Positions 1 through 7,759 of a DNA stretch of 40,485 nt are shown piece after piece. Where the stretch lies: contig NZ_LXEN01000149.1 in the NCBI RefSeq assembly GCF_001654855.1, forward strand, positions 1 to 40,485. The letters run 5' to 3'. Under the pieces are notes generated by a model. That model ran no database searches. It saw only the letters and a list, made by a program, of their open reading frames with translations, and was not told where the DNA came from. This stretch comes from Proteus myxofaciens ATCC 19692. GTDB taxonomy: Bacteria; Pseudomonadota; Gammaproteobacteria; Enterobacterales; Enterobacteriaceae. A program made the translations under genes and the position numbers. How positions within the stretch are numbered: the first letter of the stretch is position 1; each line of letters opens with the position of its first letter.

Positions 1-361
1 AGCCTTGTTATAGTGACATGAGTTCATATACGGCATGGATAAATTTATGGGGTTCAAGTAATACAACGGTAGACAGTAACGGATTTATTAAGCGAGCCTC
101 TCCATTATCAACATCAGCCCTGATGGCACATATACCACTAATTTCGCGCGTAATGATATTGAGGGTTACAGCGACGGTGATTTAATCGATATCCCTGATG
201 ATCGTTTTATTTCCGTGCGTGTACAGATGCCAGAGCAATCAATCTATAACGTGAGAATGCGCGAGATGGAAGAAGTGCAGAAAGCGGAAGATGAACGCAG
301 ACAAAAAGAAGAAGATATGAAAGGGCAATTCGGGTTAAGTGAAAATGACGAATTATTTTGA
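1..361 (+). pseudogene. C-terminal remnant of a lambdoid phage tail-fibre protein, frameshifted
   Basis: The left window edge cuts this gene. From base 3 the frame reads a tail-fibre-like segment including NGFIKRASP. Near base 103 the homologous frame jumps to the one starting at 104 (IINISPDGTYTTNFARND...), as if one C were lost from a CCC run, and then stays open to TGA at 359-361. From memory, lambdoid tail-fibre proteins with the motifs 'GFIK-ASPI', 'FARN...GY-DGD-IDIP' and 'VSVRV-MP' have about 70 residues between the first two. Here they are nearly adjacent, so an internal deletion is likely as well. The end is a charged, probably coiled-coil tail (EMEEVQKAEDERRQKEED). A second degraded copy of this tail lies at 1999-2115. 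Family assignment is moderate; pseudogene status is clear from the frame break. Confidence 0.6.
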
Positions 362-506
362 TAATCAGGATACCAATAAGATATCAGAAATTGCTTAAAT
401 CGGGGCCGTTTTTTAATGTGGACGATGGTTAGGATATAAGATAAAAGTGATTTAAGCTTTCTAACCATCAAGAGTAACAAATATATCTGATAGGGATAAA
501 ATTTAA

Positions 507-1178
507 TTATAATTCATCATGTGATCCATTATTAATATCAGGATCTAGAGATAATGGTGGTATTGGATTTAGATTTGGAGCGGTAGAAAAAATTGAATTT
601 GTTACTTCATTAGTCTGATTATATGCTCTATAAGTATAGGTTTGGTAATTTACAACAGAAATAACACCTGCTTCAATTAAAGATAAAGGAACAATAATTT
701 CTGTAACTTCTTCGTAGAGAGGTCCTTGATAGAGGTATCCTGCATTTCCAAGAGATTGTATCAAAGGCTCATTTTCAGGAAGATTAATACCAATTACACT
801 TAGAGCCATCCTTACAAGTTGCGCTTTTACGTCCTCAGTAATACTACCATCAGATAACTCCGCTCCTTCCATTCGAATAATTCCGTTAGGAATAATTCCA
901 TTATCACCCTGACTAAAATCAATGTAAACAGCATTAACATATGCAGTTCCACTACCATTTGTATCTTGTACTACATCTGTCAGATACCCTTGTGCAATAT
1001 CTAACTCTGGTGCAACATAATACCCAGACCAATCAGTTATAGGTTGACCATTATTAGCATTTCCGGTGAAAACAACCATCTCACGTTGCATAGGTGAATT
1101 ACTCGTAGCTTTATAGCCTAAAAAGATACTAGTGCCTTCTGCTTGATTCCACGTTTCTATTGTAGCTGTTATTGGCAT
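507..1178 (-). CDS. Exotoxin A/cholix-like ADP-ribosyltransferase domain protein with C-terminal HDEL
   Basis: 223 aa, starting at the ATG that follows a strong AGGAGG; an in-frame ATG 18 bases upstream would put that site inside the gene. No signal peptide or receptor/translocation domain is visible. Residues 18-25 (IFLGYKAT) resemble exotoxin A VFVGYHGT. Residues 50-65 (WSGYYVAPELDIAQGY) match WRGFYIAGDPALAYGY, with the two active-site tyrosines (Y54, Y65) exactly 11 apart as in exotoxin A (Y470, Y481). Residues 128-134 (VIGINLP) match the cholix VIGHSLP region, and EIIVPLS matches the last core strand. The protein ends GSHDEL, an ER-retention signal comparable to REDLK of exotoxin A and KDELK of cholix. 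Oddities: the catalytic His is Lys (K23), and the catalytic Glu cannot be placed with certainty (E156/E157 nearby, or replaced). It lies beside tail-fibre remnants. It could be a phage-borne toxin, a catalytic domain that lost its delivery domains, or a divergent pseudoenzyme. Confidence 0.6.
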   Translation of the reverse strand: MPITATIETWNQAEGTSIFLGYKATSNSPMQREMVVFTGNANNGQPITDWSGYYVAPELDIAQGYLTDVVQDTNGSGTAYVNAVYIDFSQGDNGIIPNGIIRMEGAELSDGSITEDVKAQLVRMALSVIGINLPENEPLIQSLGNAGYLYQGPLYEEVTEIIVPLSLIEAGVISVVNYQTYTYRAYNQTNEVTNSIFSTAPNLNPIPPLSLDPDINNGSHDEL

Positions 1179-1740
1179 GTTCCCTCCTAAATACATAAGA
1201 ATAATTAAGTATAATGTATTAAAATAATGAGGAATTTTACTCTTGATACTTACAGTTTAGGAGTAAAAAATATACTCTGTAAAGCTAAGCCTGTTATTTA
1301 TTGCCTAGTAATAAATGTACATTTTCCCCATTGATGATGCTTAAGTAATGATTAAAGTCTAGGTGGTTCTGTGTCAGATTTCCACTCAATGAATCATAAA
1401 GCCATCTTTGTGTAATAAATTTATTTATTATTTTCGTTATAAAGCGCTATTGTTTGATTGAACATAAAATGGTGAGTTCCATTGAAGAAAATTCTCACTC
1501 ATCCCAGCTGACCATTTGGTCTTTGTCACAAAGGGGAGGTGAGAAATAATCAGGATGTGGTTGATAGCTATCTTAGATAGTTGAGCTTTCAAAAGTACCT
1601 TAAGTCAATAAATAATTTTCGATACTATTTATCTACAACATAGCAGATGATTACCGAACCTCAGTTACTGTATCGGTCAAAATTTAAGTAACATAGTGTT
1701 CAGATTTAATAATAATGGCAACTTCCGTTTCACTCTCAAG

Positions 1741-1797
1741 GTAAACTACTAAATTAGTCATATCCCATGAGAAGGTAATTATCTTAAATTTGAGCTA
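1741..1797. repeat. 57-bp direct repeat, left copy
   Basis: It matches 7696-7752 in the same orientation at 52 of 57 positions by hand alignment. On the minus strand both copies encode the same short stretch, K-F-K-I-(I/T)-T-F-S-W-D-(M/I)-T-N-L, after a TAG stop, then diverge. The copies bracket the redox cassette and the P-loop kinase. Confidence 0.75.
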
Positions 1798-1998
1798 ATA
1801 AATTAACCAACTATAGCGTACTCACCTTCAATAAAATCTTCTCCGTCATTTTCGTATTTCACAAGATGACATTTGCCAGGTAAACTATATCGACTAACGA
1901 CACAGCGAACACCGTGAGAACTACTTGATCCTTGATGTTTGTTTTGTCTTCATTTGTAGCTGGACGCTTTTTCTAGAAAACCATCTTTTACTGTGCTA

Positions 1999-2115
1999 TC
2001 TAACATGAGAATACGTGAAATGGAAGAAGCGCAGAAAGTAGAATAGGAACGTAGACAAAAAGAAGAGGTGATGAAAGCGCAATTCGGGTTAGGTGAAAAT
2101 GATGTATTGTTATAG
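1999..2115 (+). pseudogene. Second, degraded copy of the tail-fibre C-terminus
   Basis: This reads SNMRIREMEEAQKVE, amber stop (TAG at 2044-2046), then ERRQKEEVMKAQFGLGENDVLL and a stop at 2113-2115. It aligns without gaps to the end of the fragment that finishes at 361 (NVRMREMEEVQKAED..., then ERRQKEEDMKGQFGLSEND). Homology is not visible upstream of about 1999. The in-frame stop and missing 5' part make it non-functional. Confidence 0.7.
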
Positions 2116-2381
2116 ATATTAACTGTACTGGCTCAAAATTAGAACTTATGCTGTTATAGCATTGAACTATATATGAGTCAGTAGTCTGCTTTATGCCAGA
2201 AGCGGACGATGAGCCTAACTCGATGATATGAATTTGGATAAAGTGGGATAATCATCTATATAATGTCTCAAAATGTTAGAATGGTTCAACGTTATCTGGA
2301 TTTTAATTAATACTTTTTGGTGTCGTTATCATGGGCGTTTAATACGTTTCACCCACCACCTCTTTTATATTCTATTTATGT

Positions 2382-3254
2382 TTAGCCTAAAGATGATTTC
2401 AGATTTTCTATAAATGCATTTACACGCATTGGAATATATTGGTTCGTGGGAAGTAAAGCCCAGATGGATAGATATTGAGGTAGGACATCTGACAAACTGA
2501 CTTCCACAAGCTTTCCTTCAGCTATCTCTTTTTTTACATCCCATAAAGTTAGCTGTGCTAGTCCCATTCCTTGTATACAAAGTTCTCTGACACCTTCCAC
2601 ACTGCTAGAGCTAAAACGCCCGTCAACAGTCATACTGGTAATGTGCCCCAATGATTCAAACGACCACTGTATAACATTCGCCAATCGTAGACAGTTGTGA
2701 AAGGATAGATCGTGCAATACCTCTGGCGTACCAAATTTTCTGAGATAATCTGGAGAGGCGCAAACTATCCTTGGATTATCTGAAAGCTTTCGAGCAATCA
2801 AACTGGAATCGCGTAAGGGGGCCACGCGAATAGCTACATCGATACCTTGGCCAACGATATCAACAACGTCTTCAGTCAGTTGTAAATTAATACGTAAGCC
2901 CGGATTGTTATTGAGCAGTGACGGTACAAGGGGCAAAATATAGCGCTGGCCAAACCCCGATGGCGCAGTGACTCTCAGTAAACCTGATACTCCCTTTGTA
3001 TCCGATGAAAATAATGACTTGGCTCCTTTTTCTGTTTCGATAAGTGATCGAGCGTAGGGCAAAAACTCAGAGCCTTCTTGCGTCAGTGAGACTGAACGCG
3101 TAGTTCTTTGCATTAAACGAGTTCCAAGTTCCTGCTCTAGACTGGTAAGCCGGCGAGAGACGGCCATTGGCGAAATATCTAATCGTCTAGCAGCTTGTGC
3201 CAGACTGTTTGTTTCTGTTATCACGAGGAATAGATGAACATCGTTCAGGTTCAT
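2382..3254 (-). CDS. LysR-family transcriptional regulator, divergent from the OYE gene
   Basis: 290 aa, full length for the family. The N-terminal winged helix-turn-helix is at about residues 2-60 (DVHLFLVITETNSLAQAARRL, then SPMAVSRRLTSLE), with the typical 'LMQRTTRSVSLTQEG' wing. The remainder is the LysR effector-binding domain (about 90-285), of the CrgA-like type often found beside oxidoreductases. It is transcribed away from the old-yellow-enzyme gene, with 173 bases between the start codons, so control of that gene and of itself from the shared intergenic region is the likely role. The inducer cannot be read from the sequence; electrophilic compounds or quinones are a guess. Confidence 0.9.
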   Translation of the reverse strand: MNLNDVHLFLVITETNSLAQAARRLDISPMAVSRRLTSLEQELGTRLMQRTTRSVSLTQEGSEFLPYARSLIETEKGAKSLFSSDTKGVSGLLRVTAPSGFGQRYILPLVPSLLNNNPGLRINLQLTEDVVDIVGQGIDVAIRVAPLRDSSLIARKLSDNPRIVCASPDYLRKFGTPEVLHDLSFHNCLRLANVIQWSFESLGHITSMTVDGRFSSSSVEGVRELCIQGMGLAQLTLWDVKKEIAEGKLVEVSLSDVLPQYLSIWALLPTNQYIPMRVNAFIENLKSSLG

Positions 3255-3427
3255 ATGATTTTCCTAATTTTCTGCTAAATAATAATTGGCTTGCAACAAT
3301 GAAATGAATATCTTTATTGCCATTATAACGAATATCGATATACAAGCTTATCATCTTGATACATTTATGCTTTATTTTGCTTATATTATATTTACTCTTG
3401 AATTTAATTATTTATCAGGAGAAACTA

Positions 3428-4525
3428 GTGAGTTCATCATCTCTGTTTAACGAATACCATATTGGTAATCTTCTACTTAAGAATCGTCTACTTGTTGCCC
3501 CAATGACCCGCGTGACTGCTTCGGAGGATGGGGTTGCCAGTCCGCGAATGAAGGCTTACTACGAAGATTTTGCTCGGGGTGGATTTGCCTTAATTATGAC
3601 TGAAGGTATCTATATCGACAAAGCTTGGTCTCAAACTTATGCTTTTCAAGCGGGACTGGCTAATCGCGAGCAGGCCACTGCATGGCATACTATCTCCGAT
3701 GCTGTACATCAGCAGGGTGGGCTCATCTTTGCTCAGCTTCAACATTCAGGCGCGCTGTCACAGGGTAATTATTATCTAGACGGAACGGTTGCTCCCTCTG
3801 CTGTTCGTCCGGTTGGAAAACAGTTACCATTCTATCGAGGTGAAGGAGAATATCCTATTCCGCACGAACTGTCCGAGGAAGAAATTCAGATAATTATTGA
3901 GAATTTTGCTGAAGCCGCTTCCCGTGCTGTTTGTGAAGCCGGTTTTGATGGTATTGAGATTCACGGTGCCAATGGATATCTCCTGGATCAGTTTTTTACC
4001 GATTATACCAATCACCGAAAGGATAAATGGGGGGGAGATATCGCTGACCGTCTCAGCCTCAGCTTGGCAGTTATCAGTGCAGTGCGTAAGCGAGTAGGAA
4101 AAAAAGTGCCTGTAGGGATCCGTATATCTCAGGGTAAAGTTAATGATTTTTATCATAAATGGGAGAATGGGGAAGATGATGCACGCATCGTTTTCTCGAT
4201 GCTTGCTGAATCAGGTGTAGATTTTATCCATCTGACCGAATATGAGGCTTGGAAGCCTGCATTTGAGGGGAACCCACAGTCTCTGGTTGCCCTAGCCAGA
4301 AAATATGCGCCAGAGATGACTATTATTGCCAATGGTAGCCTTCATGATGTCAGTCGTGCTGAAGCCATTATACATTCTGGTGCTGATCTTATCTCTTTAG
4401 GGCGAGGGGCTCTTGCTAACCATGACTGGCCGAAGCGAGTCTGTAAAGGCTTGGACACCCAGGAATTTGACAGTTCTATTTTGGGCCCGATTGCTGACAT
4501 TAAGGATTCAGAAATACTGGCATGA
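3428..4525 (+). CDS. NADH:flavin oxidoreductase, old yellow enzyme family
   Basis: 365 aa from a GTG start, an FMN-dependent TIM barrel that reduces activated C=C bonds or related electrophiles with NAD(P)H. A longer frame from 3356 adds a hydrophobic N-terminus that is probably not translated: AGGAG at 3417-3421 lies six bases before the GTG, and the barrel begins directly after it (LFNEYHIGNLLLKNRLLVAPMTR). Family marks are the 'APMTR' first strand, QLQHSGA, the active-site segment IEIHGANGYLLDQFF, DYTNHRKDKWGG, and the FMN phosphate site ISLGRGALANHDW. The closest type is the NemA/xenobiotic reductase/2,4-dienoyl-CoA reductase-like group. The divergent LysR gene is the likely regulator. 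The region looks richer in G+C than the core genes, which suggests acquisition. Confidence 0.9.
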   Translation: MSSSSLFNEYHIGNLLLKNRLLVAPMTRVTASEDGVASPRMKAYYEDFARGGFALIMTEGIYIDKAWSQTYAFQAGLANREQATAWHTISDAVHQQGGLIFAQLQHSGALSQGNYYLDGTVAPSAVRPVGKQLPFYRGEGEYPIPHELSEEEIQIIIENFAEAASRAVCEAGFDGIEIHGANGYLLDQFFTDYTNHRKDKWGGDIADRLSLSLAVISAVRKRVGKKVPVGIRISQGKVNDFYHKWENGEDDARIVFSMLAESGVDFIHLTEYEAWKPAFEGNPQSLVALARKYAPEMTIIANGSLHDVSRAEAIIHSGADLISLGRGALANHDWPKRVCKGLDTQEFDSSILGPIADIKDSEILA

Positions 4526-4612
4526 AGAGTGAATGGACATGCTGAAGGATTTTAGAAAAGAAAACTATATCTAGCCAGAAACATTTGTCAGTTTAAATTG
4601 TTTATTTAATAA

Positions 4613-4635
4613 AAAGGAGCCAGTCAGGCTCCTTT
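4613..4635. terminator. Bidirectional terminator-like hairpin between convergent OYE and MDR genes
   Basis: The stem AAAGGAGCC/GGCTCCTTT has a 5-base loop. It lies downstream of the OYE gene and downstream of the convergent MDR gene. The minus strand has the longer T run (five). Confidence 0.7.
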
Positions 4636-4813
4636 AGTCATGGTTGTCTATCTGTACAGCAGAATAATATTAGCGTTGATAGAGAATGTATCAAGGTATT
4701 CAATTGCATAATATTAGATCCGCTGAGTTTATAAAAAGATCAAACTCAGAATATGTTTTCCTCTGAAAGATTGTAGAAATTAGATAGACCTTAATTTTTA
4801 CGAAATGAACTGA

Positions 4814-5812
4814 TCAGTCTACGTCAATGACAATTTTGATAGCAGCACTAGTGTCTTCAACGGTTTTATGTGCTTCTAGAGCTGTATCGAGAGTAAAGTG
4901 ACGCGCATCGACTACGGGTTTAATTTTTCCATCTTCGATAAAGCGGGTGAGCATGGTCAGAACTTCTCCGTGATGGGCGCGTTTTTCACCTGACAGCATC
5001 CGCAATAGCACAAAAACGGCAGAAAGTGTGGCACTTCTCAGGGATGAGGTAGTGATATCGTATTCACCAAAGGCACCACAGCTAGTGATATGCCCATAGT
5101 GCCTGACTGCGCCCAGAACTGAAGATAGCGCATCACCGCCAACGGTGTCGTAGATAATATCAAAACCTTTACCGTCTGTGTGCTCTTCAACATATTGTTC
5201 AACTGTCTGTTCACGATAGTTAATAGGCGTTGCACCTAACTGACGTACCAGATCACATTTTTCTCCTGAAGCAGTAGCATAAACATTGGCACCGAAGGCA
5301 CGGGCCAGCTGAATAACCATATGACCCACTCCACCAGCACCTCCGTTGACCAGAACTCGATCGCCTTCACGAACATCAGCATGATCAACAAGCCCTTCCC
5401 AGGCAGTCAGGAAAACAAGTGGCAGTGCAGCTGCTTCACGCATGGTCAGATTTGTAGGTTTAATGGCAATCAGTTTTTCATCGACCGCTGCAAATTGTGC
5501 CAAAGAGCCCTGCAAGCCACGAACCCCACCAGTCAATCCATAGACTTCATCACCCGATTTGAATGCTGTAACTCCTTCACCTGTACTGATCACGATGCCA
5601 GCCATATCTGTACCTAGAATTGCCGGAAGCTCAGGCATGGCGTAAGGTGCCACTGCGGTTCTAATTTTAGTATCAATGGGATTTACACCGCTAGCTTTGA
5701 TACGAACAAGAACCTGGCCAGGGCCTATGACAGGTCGCTGAATCTCAGTTTTCCTAAACGTCTGAACTTCATAGCTTTCAAGTAATAGCGCCGTCATTTT
5801 TGACTCTAACAT
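4814..5812 (-). CDS. Zinc-independent MDR oxidoreductase (quinone oxidoreductase/zeta-crystallin type)
   Basis: 332 aa, NADPH-dependent medium-chain reductase predicted to reduce quinones or enones. The GroES-like N-terminal domain has the family signature GVNPIDTKIR, then LGTDMAGIV. The Rossmann domain carries VNGGAGGVGHMVIQLA (about residues 153-168), the NADP-binding loop, followed by 'DIIYDTVGGDAL'. The cysteine/histidine set for catalytic zinc is absent. Start: ATG with AGAG nine bases upstream; an internal ATG five codons later (MTALLLES) is an alternative that matches the usual N-terminus. It is divergent from the second LysR gene (135 bases apart) and convergent with the OYE gene, so the two reductases and two regulators look like one detoxification or redox module. 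Confidence 0.85.
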   Translation of the reverse strand: MLESKMTALLLESYEVQTFRKTEIQRPVIGPGQVLVRIKASGVNPIDTKIRTAVAPYAMPELPAILGTDMAGIVISTGEGVTAFKSGDEVYGLTGGVRGLQGSLAQFAAVDEKLIAIKPTNLTMREAAALPLVFLTAWEGLVDHADVREGDRVLVNGGAGGVGHMVIQLARAFGANVYATASGEKCDLVRQLGATPINYREQTVEQYVEEHTDGKGFDIIYDTVGGDALSSVLGAVRHYGHITSCGAFGEYDITTSSLRSATLSAVFVLLRMLSGEKRAHHGEVLTMLTRFIEDGKIKPVVDARHFTLDTALEAHKTVEDTSAAIKIVIDVD

Positions 5813-5947
5813 AATATTTATCTCTTTGTTATTTACTGTTAAGAAAGGTTAGCAATGTATTTTGAAGATGAAAATGAAACTATGAGGATTTTAAAATTCC
5901 ATTAAATGGAATAATATTATTGGATTTTTTGCTTTGCGGAAAAATGA

Positions 5948-6850
5948 ATGATGCTAAACCAATTTGAATTGATAAAAATATTTTGTGCCACAGCTGAATC
6001 CCGAAGCTTCAGAGAGGCTGCTACCTTACTCGGAAAATCGCCACAATCCATCACACGCGCAATTAAAAAGCTAGAAGAACTTCGAGGGGAGATACTCTTC
6101 TACCGGAGCACTCGGAATATTCAAATAACACAAGAAGGAGAAGCTCTTGCACAGGAAGCTGGCACGCTTTTGAAGAGTATAGAACACCTCGTAATGTGTA
6201 AAAATCAGTCAGATGAATCACGTGTTTCAGGCCACATAAGCCTGACAATGCCTGCGTCATTCGGACGTCGCTGTGTCGTACCCGCGCTGAATATATTTCG
6301 TCAACTTTATCCTGATATCACGGTAACCTGCATTTTGACAGATTCTCATAGTGATGTCGTTGACGAAAAAATTGATATAGGTCTACGGACTGGGTTTTTA
6401 AGAGATAATCGTTTTGTTGCAAGGAAAATAAGAGATGTCAGGTTCTATATACTCGGTACGCCAGAACTGATTAATCGCACGGGAAGGCCGGTTGAGATTG
6501 CACATCTTAATCAAATGCCGGTCGTGGCACTACTCGATAACTGTTCTGGGCGCTTTTGGCCATGGACGTTTGATAACGAAAAACCGTTTATACCTGTATC
6601 ACCTCGTTTCGTAACAGACGATCTTGATGTGTATTGTGATGTAGTGATTAATAGCGCGGGATTTGGTCAACTTGCTGATTATCTGGCTCTTCCTTTGATA
6701 AAAAAAGGGCTAGCACTTCCAGTAATGCAGGAGAAAAACCCCTCCACATGGGGACTTTATATCTATCGTCCCCAGAGAGGTCCTGTACCATCACGAATTC
6801 GTCTATTATTTGATTATCTTGTAGAAACATTACAGGTAGAAAATTTATGA
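5948..6850 (+). CDS. LysR-family transcriptional regulator, divergent from the MDR gene
   Basis: 300 aa. The N-terminal helix-turn-helix (LNQFELIKIFCATAESRSFREAATLLGKSP split over residues 3-32, then QSITRAIKKLE) is followed by an effector domain of the CrgA-like group, with SLTMPASFGRRCVVPAL at about residues 97-113. The start is one of two adjacent ATG codons (ATGATG). It is transcribed divergently from the MDR reductase and probably controls it. It shares architecture with, but is clearly distinct from, the LysR protein at 2382-3254, so the island holds two regulator/reductase pairs. The effector is unknown. Confidence 0.88.
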   Translation: MMLNQFELIKIFCATAESRSFREAATLLGKSPQSITRAIKKLEELRGEILFYRSTRNIQITQEGEALAQEAGTLLKSIEHLVMCKNQSDESRVSGHISLTMPASFGRRCVVPALNIFRQLYPDITVTCILTDSHSDVVDEKIDIGLRTGFLRDNRFVARKIRDVRFYILGTPELINRTGRPVEIAHLNQMPVVALLDNCSGRFWPWTFDNEKPFIPVSPRFVTDDLDVYCDVVINSAGFGQLADYLALPLIKKGLALPVMQEKNPSTWGLYIYRPQRGPVPSRIRLLFDYLVETLQVENL

Positions 6851-7004
6851 AAAATGAGGAAATGGGATACTAATGATTAGCTGTAAAATGACTGGGCAAA
6901 ATTGATGGTTAGACTTCTCGGTTACATTATTGATGTCAGCTCTTTACTCAAATCAGCCTCTTGAGTTTTGTTTACAGGTAGTTTAGTGCTAGAAGCGGAC
7001 GTTA

Positions 7005-7541
7005 CTAACTCCCTCCGTTTAAGGACTTTTCAAGTGGCGGGCATTGGGAAAGAACGTCAATGATCCACGAGACACATTCATCACGGGATAAACTGTATGA
7101 GTCTAAAATAAGGTGTTCTCTGTTCCATGGTTCATAATCTAATTCTGTGACACGCTTCCAGTCAGGCAAGGTTAATCCCTCGACTTCAGACACTCTGGTT
7201 TCAACTCGTTTACGATGCTCAATGATATCGGAACATATGATCTCAATTTCTAAAAAACCAGTTCTTGTGGATAAAGCTATTGCTCGATAGGCATCACGGG
7301 TTAACGCCAATGGATTCACTGAGTCAGCAACTACTGTTGCCCCTAATTGCAGGTTCTCCTTGGCAAGTGAGTAAGCGACAAAATAACCAGCAGGCCCCAT
7401 TTCTCGATTATCTTCATCGGCTTTGCGTATGGCTTGCTCAATCGTGTCGATTCGCAAGTAAAGAGCATTTAATTGCTTTGCCAAAGCCTGAGCGATAGTG
7501 CTTTTCCCGCTTCCAGGCAAACCACTGAAGATGATTAGCAT
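7005..7541 (-). CDS. P-loop kinase-like ATPase (AAA_33 type)
   Basis: 178 aa with a Walker A motif at residues 6-15 (SGLPGSGKST), then RIDTIEQAIR and VVADSVNPLALTRDAYR, a layout typical of small P-loop kinases related to gluconate, adenylylsulfate or chloramphenicol kinases (AAA_33). A later EPWNREHLILDS segment is common in this group. The substrate cannot be inferred. It lies between the second LysR gene and the right copy of the 57-bp repeat, so it probably arrived with the island. The intergenic stretches on both sides (6851-7004, 7542-7695) hold no other gene I can support, apart from the short coding fragment noted with the repeat. Confidence 0.8.
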   Translation of the reverse strand: MLIIFSGLPGSGKSTIAQALAKQLNALYLRIDTIEQAIRKADEDNREMGPAGYFVAYSLAKENLQLGATVVADSVNPLALTRDAYRAIALSTRTGFLEIEIICSDIIEHRKRVETRVSEVEGLTLPDWKRVTELDYEPWNREHLILDSYSLSRDECVSWIIDVLSQCPPLEKSLNGGS

Positions 7542-7695
7542 AACCTGTCCTTTAAATAATGAAATCTAACAGTATTGAAATACTTTGGATCCTGAATTAT
7601 TGGGTTTCCTGAGCCTATTATGACAAGCGATATGACAAGAGTCGAAGAGTATTACTGTTCGTGTTAATACTTGGCGTGTCCGCACATCGCTCAAA

Positions 7696-7752
7696 GTGGA
7701 CTGCTAAATTAGTTATATCCCATGAGAAGGTAGTTATCTTAAATTTGAGCTA
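7696..7752. repeat. 57-bp direct repeat, right copy
   Basis: Partner of 1741-1797 (52/57 identical). On the minus strand it begins just after the stop of the HolE-like gene and opens a 44-codon fragment (7618-7749) with FSWDITNLAVHFERCADT, without a convincing start codon. The left copy also follows the stop of a short frame. Confidence 0.75.
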
Positions 7753-7759
7753 ATACTAA

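Larger units (their letters stand above)
1179..2381. other. Decayed region with short coding fragments, no intact gene
   Basis: No long reading frame is present. On the minus strand, four short frames read like protein but lack good starts: 1294-1446 (51 codons, ends LLLGNK), 1495-1572 (26 codons, contains PHPDYFSPPLC, ends SWDE), 1684-1794 (37 codons, contains FSWDMTNLVVYLES) and 1803-1949 (49 codons, contains RYSLPGKCHLVKYENDGEDF). The third overlaps the 57-bp direct repeat. On the plus strand, 1999-2115 is a broken copy of the tail-fibre end. A hairpin (GTCTGCTT/AAGCGGAC) sits at 2184-2207. I do not recognise the minus-strand fragments; they look like remnants of small prophage or accessory genes upstream of the HDEL protein. 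Confidence 0.5.

Noticed and set aside
244..480. 78-codon minus-strand frame at the left end
   Set aside because: It lies opposite the tail-fibre remnant, has a biased Ser/Leu composition and no family resemblance; it is an antisense shadow.
2194..7001. 15-base near-repeat TGC(C/T)AGAAGCGGACG at 2194-2208 and 6987-7001, flanking the redox cassette
   Set aside because: Short, and the core AAGCGGAC is frequent in gammaproteobacterial intergenic DNA; not enough to claim a boundary.
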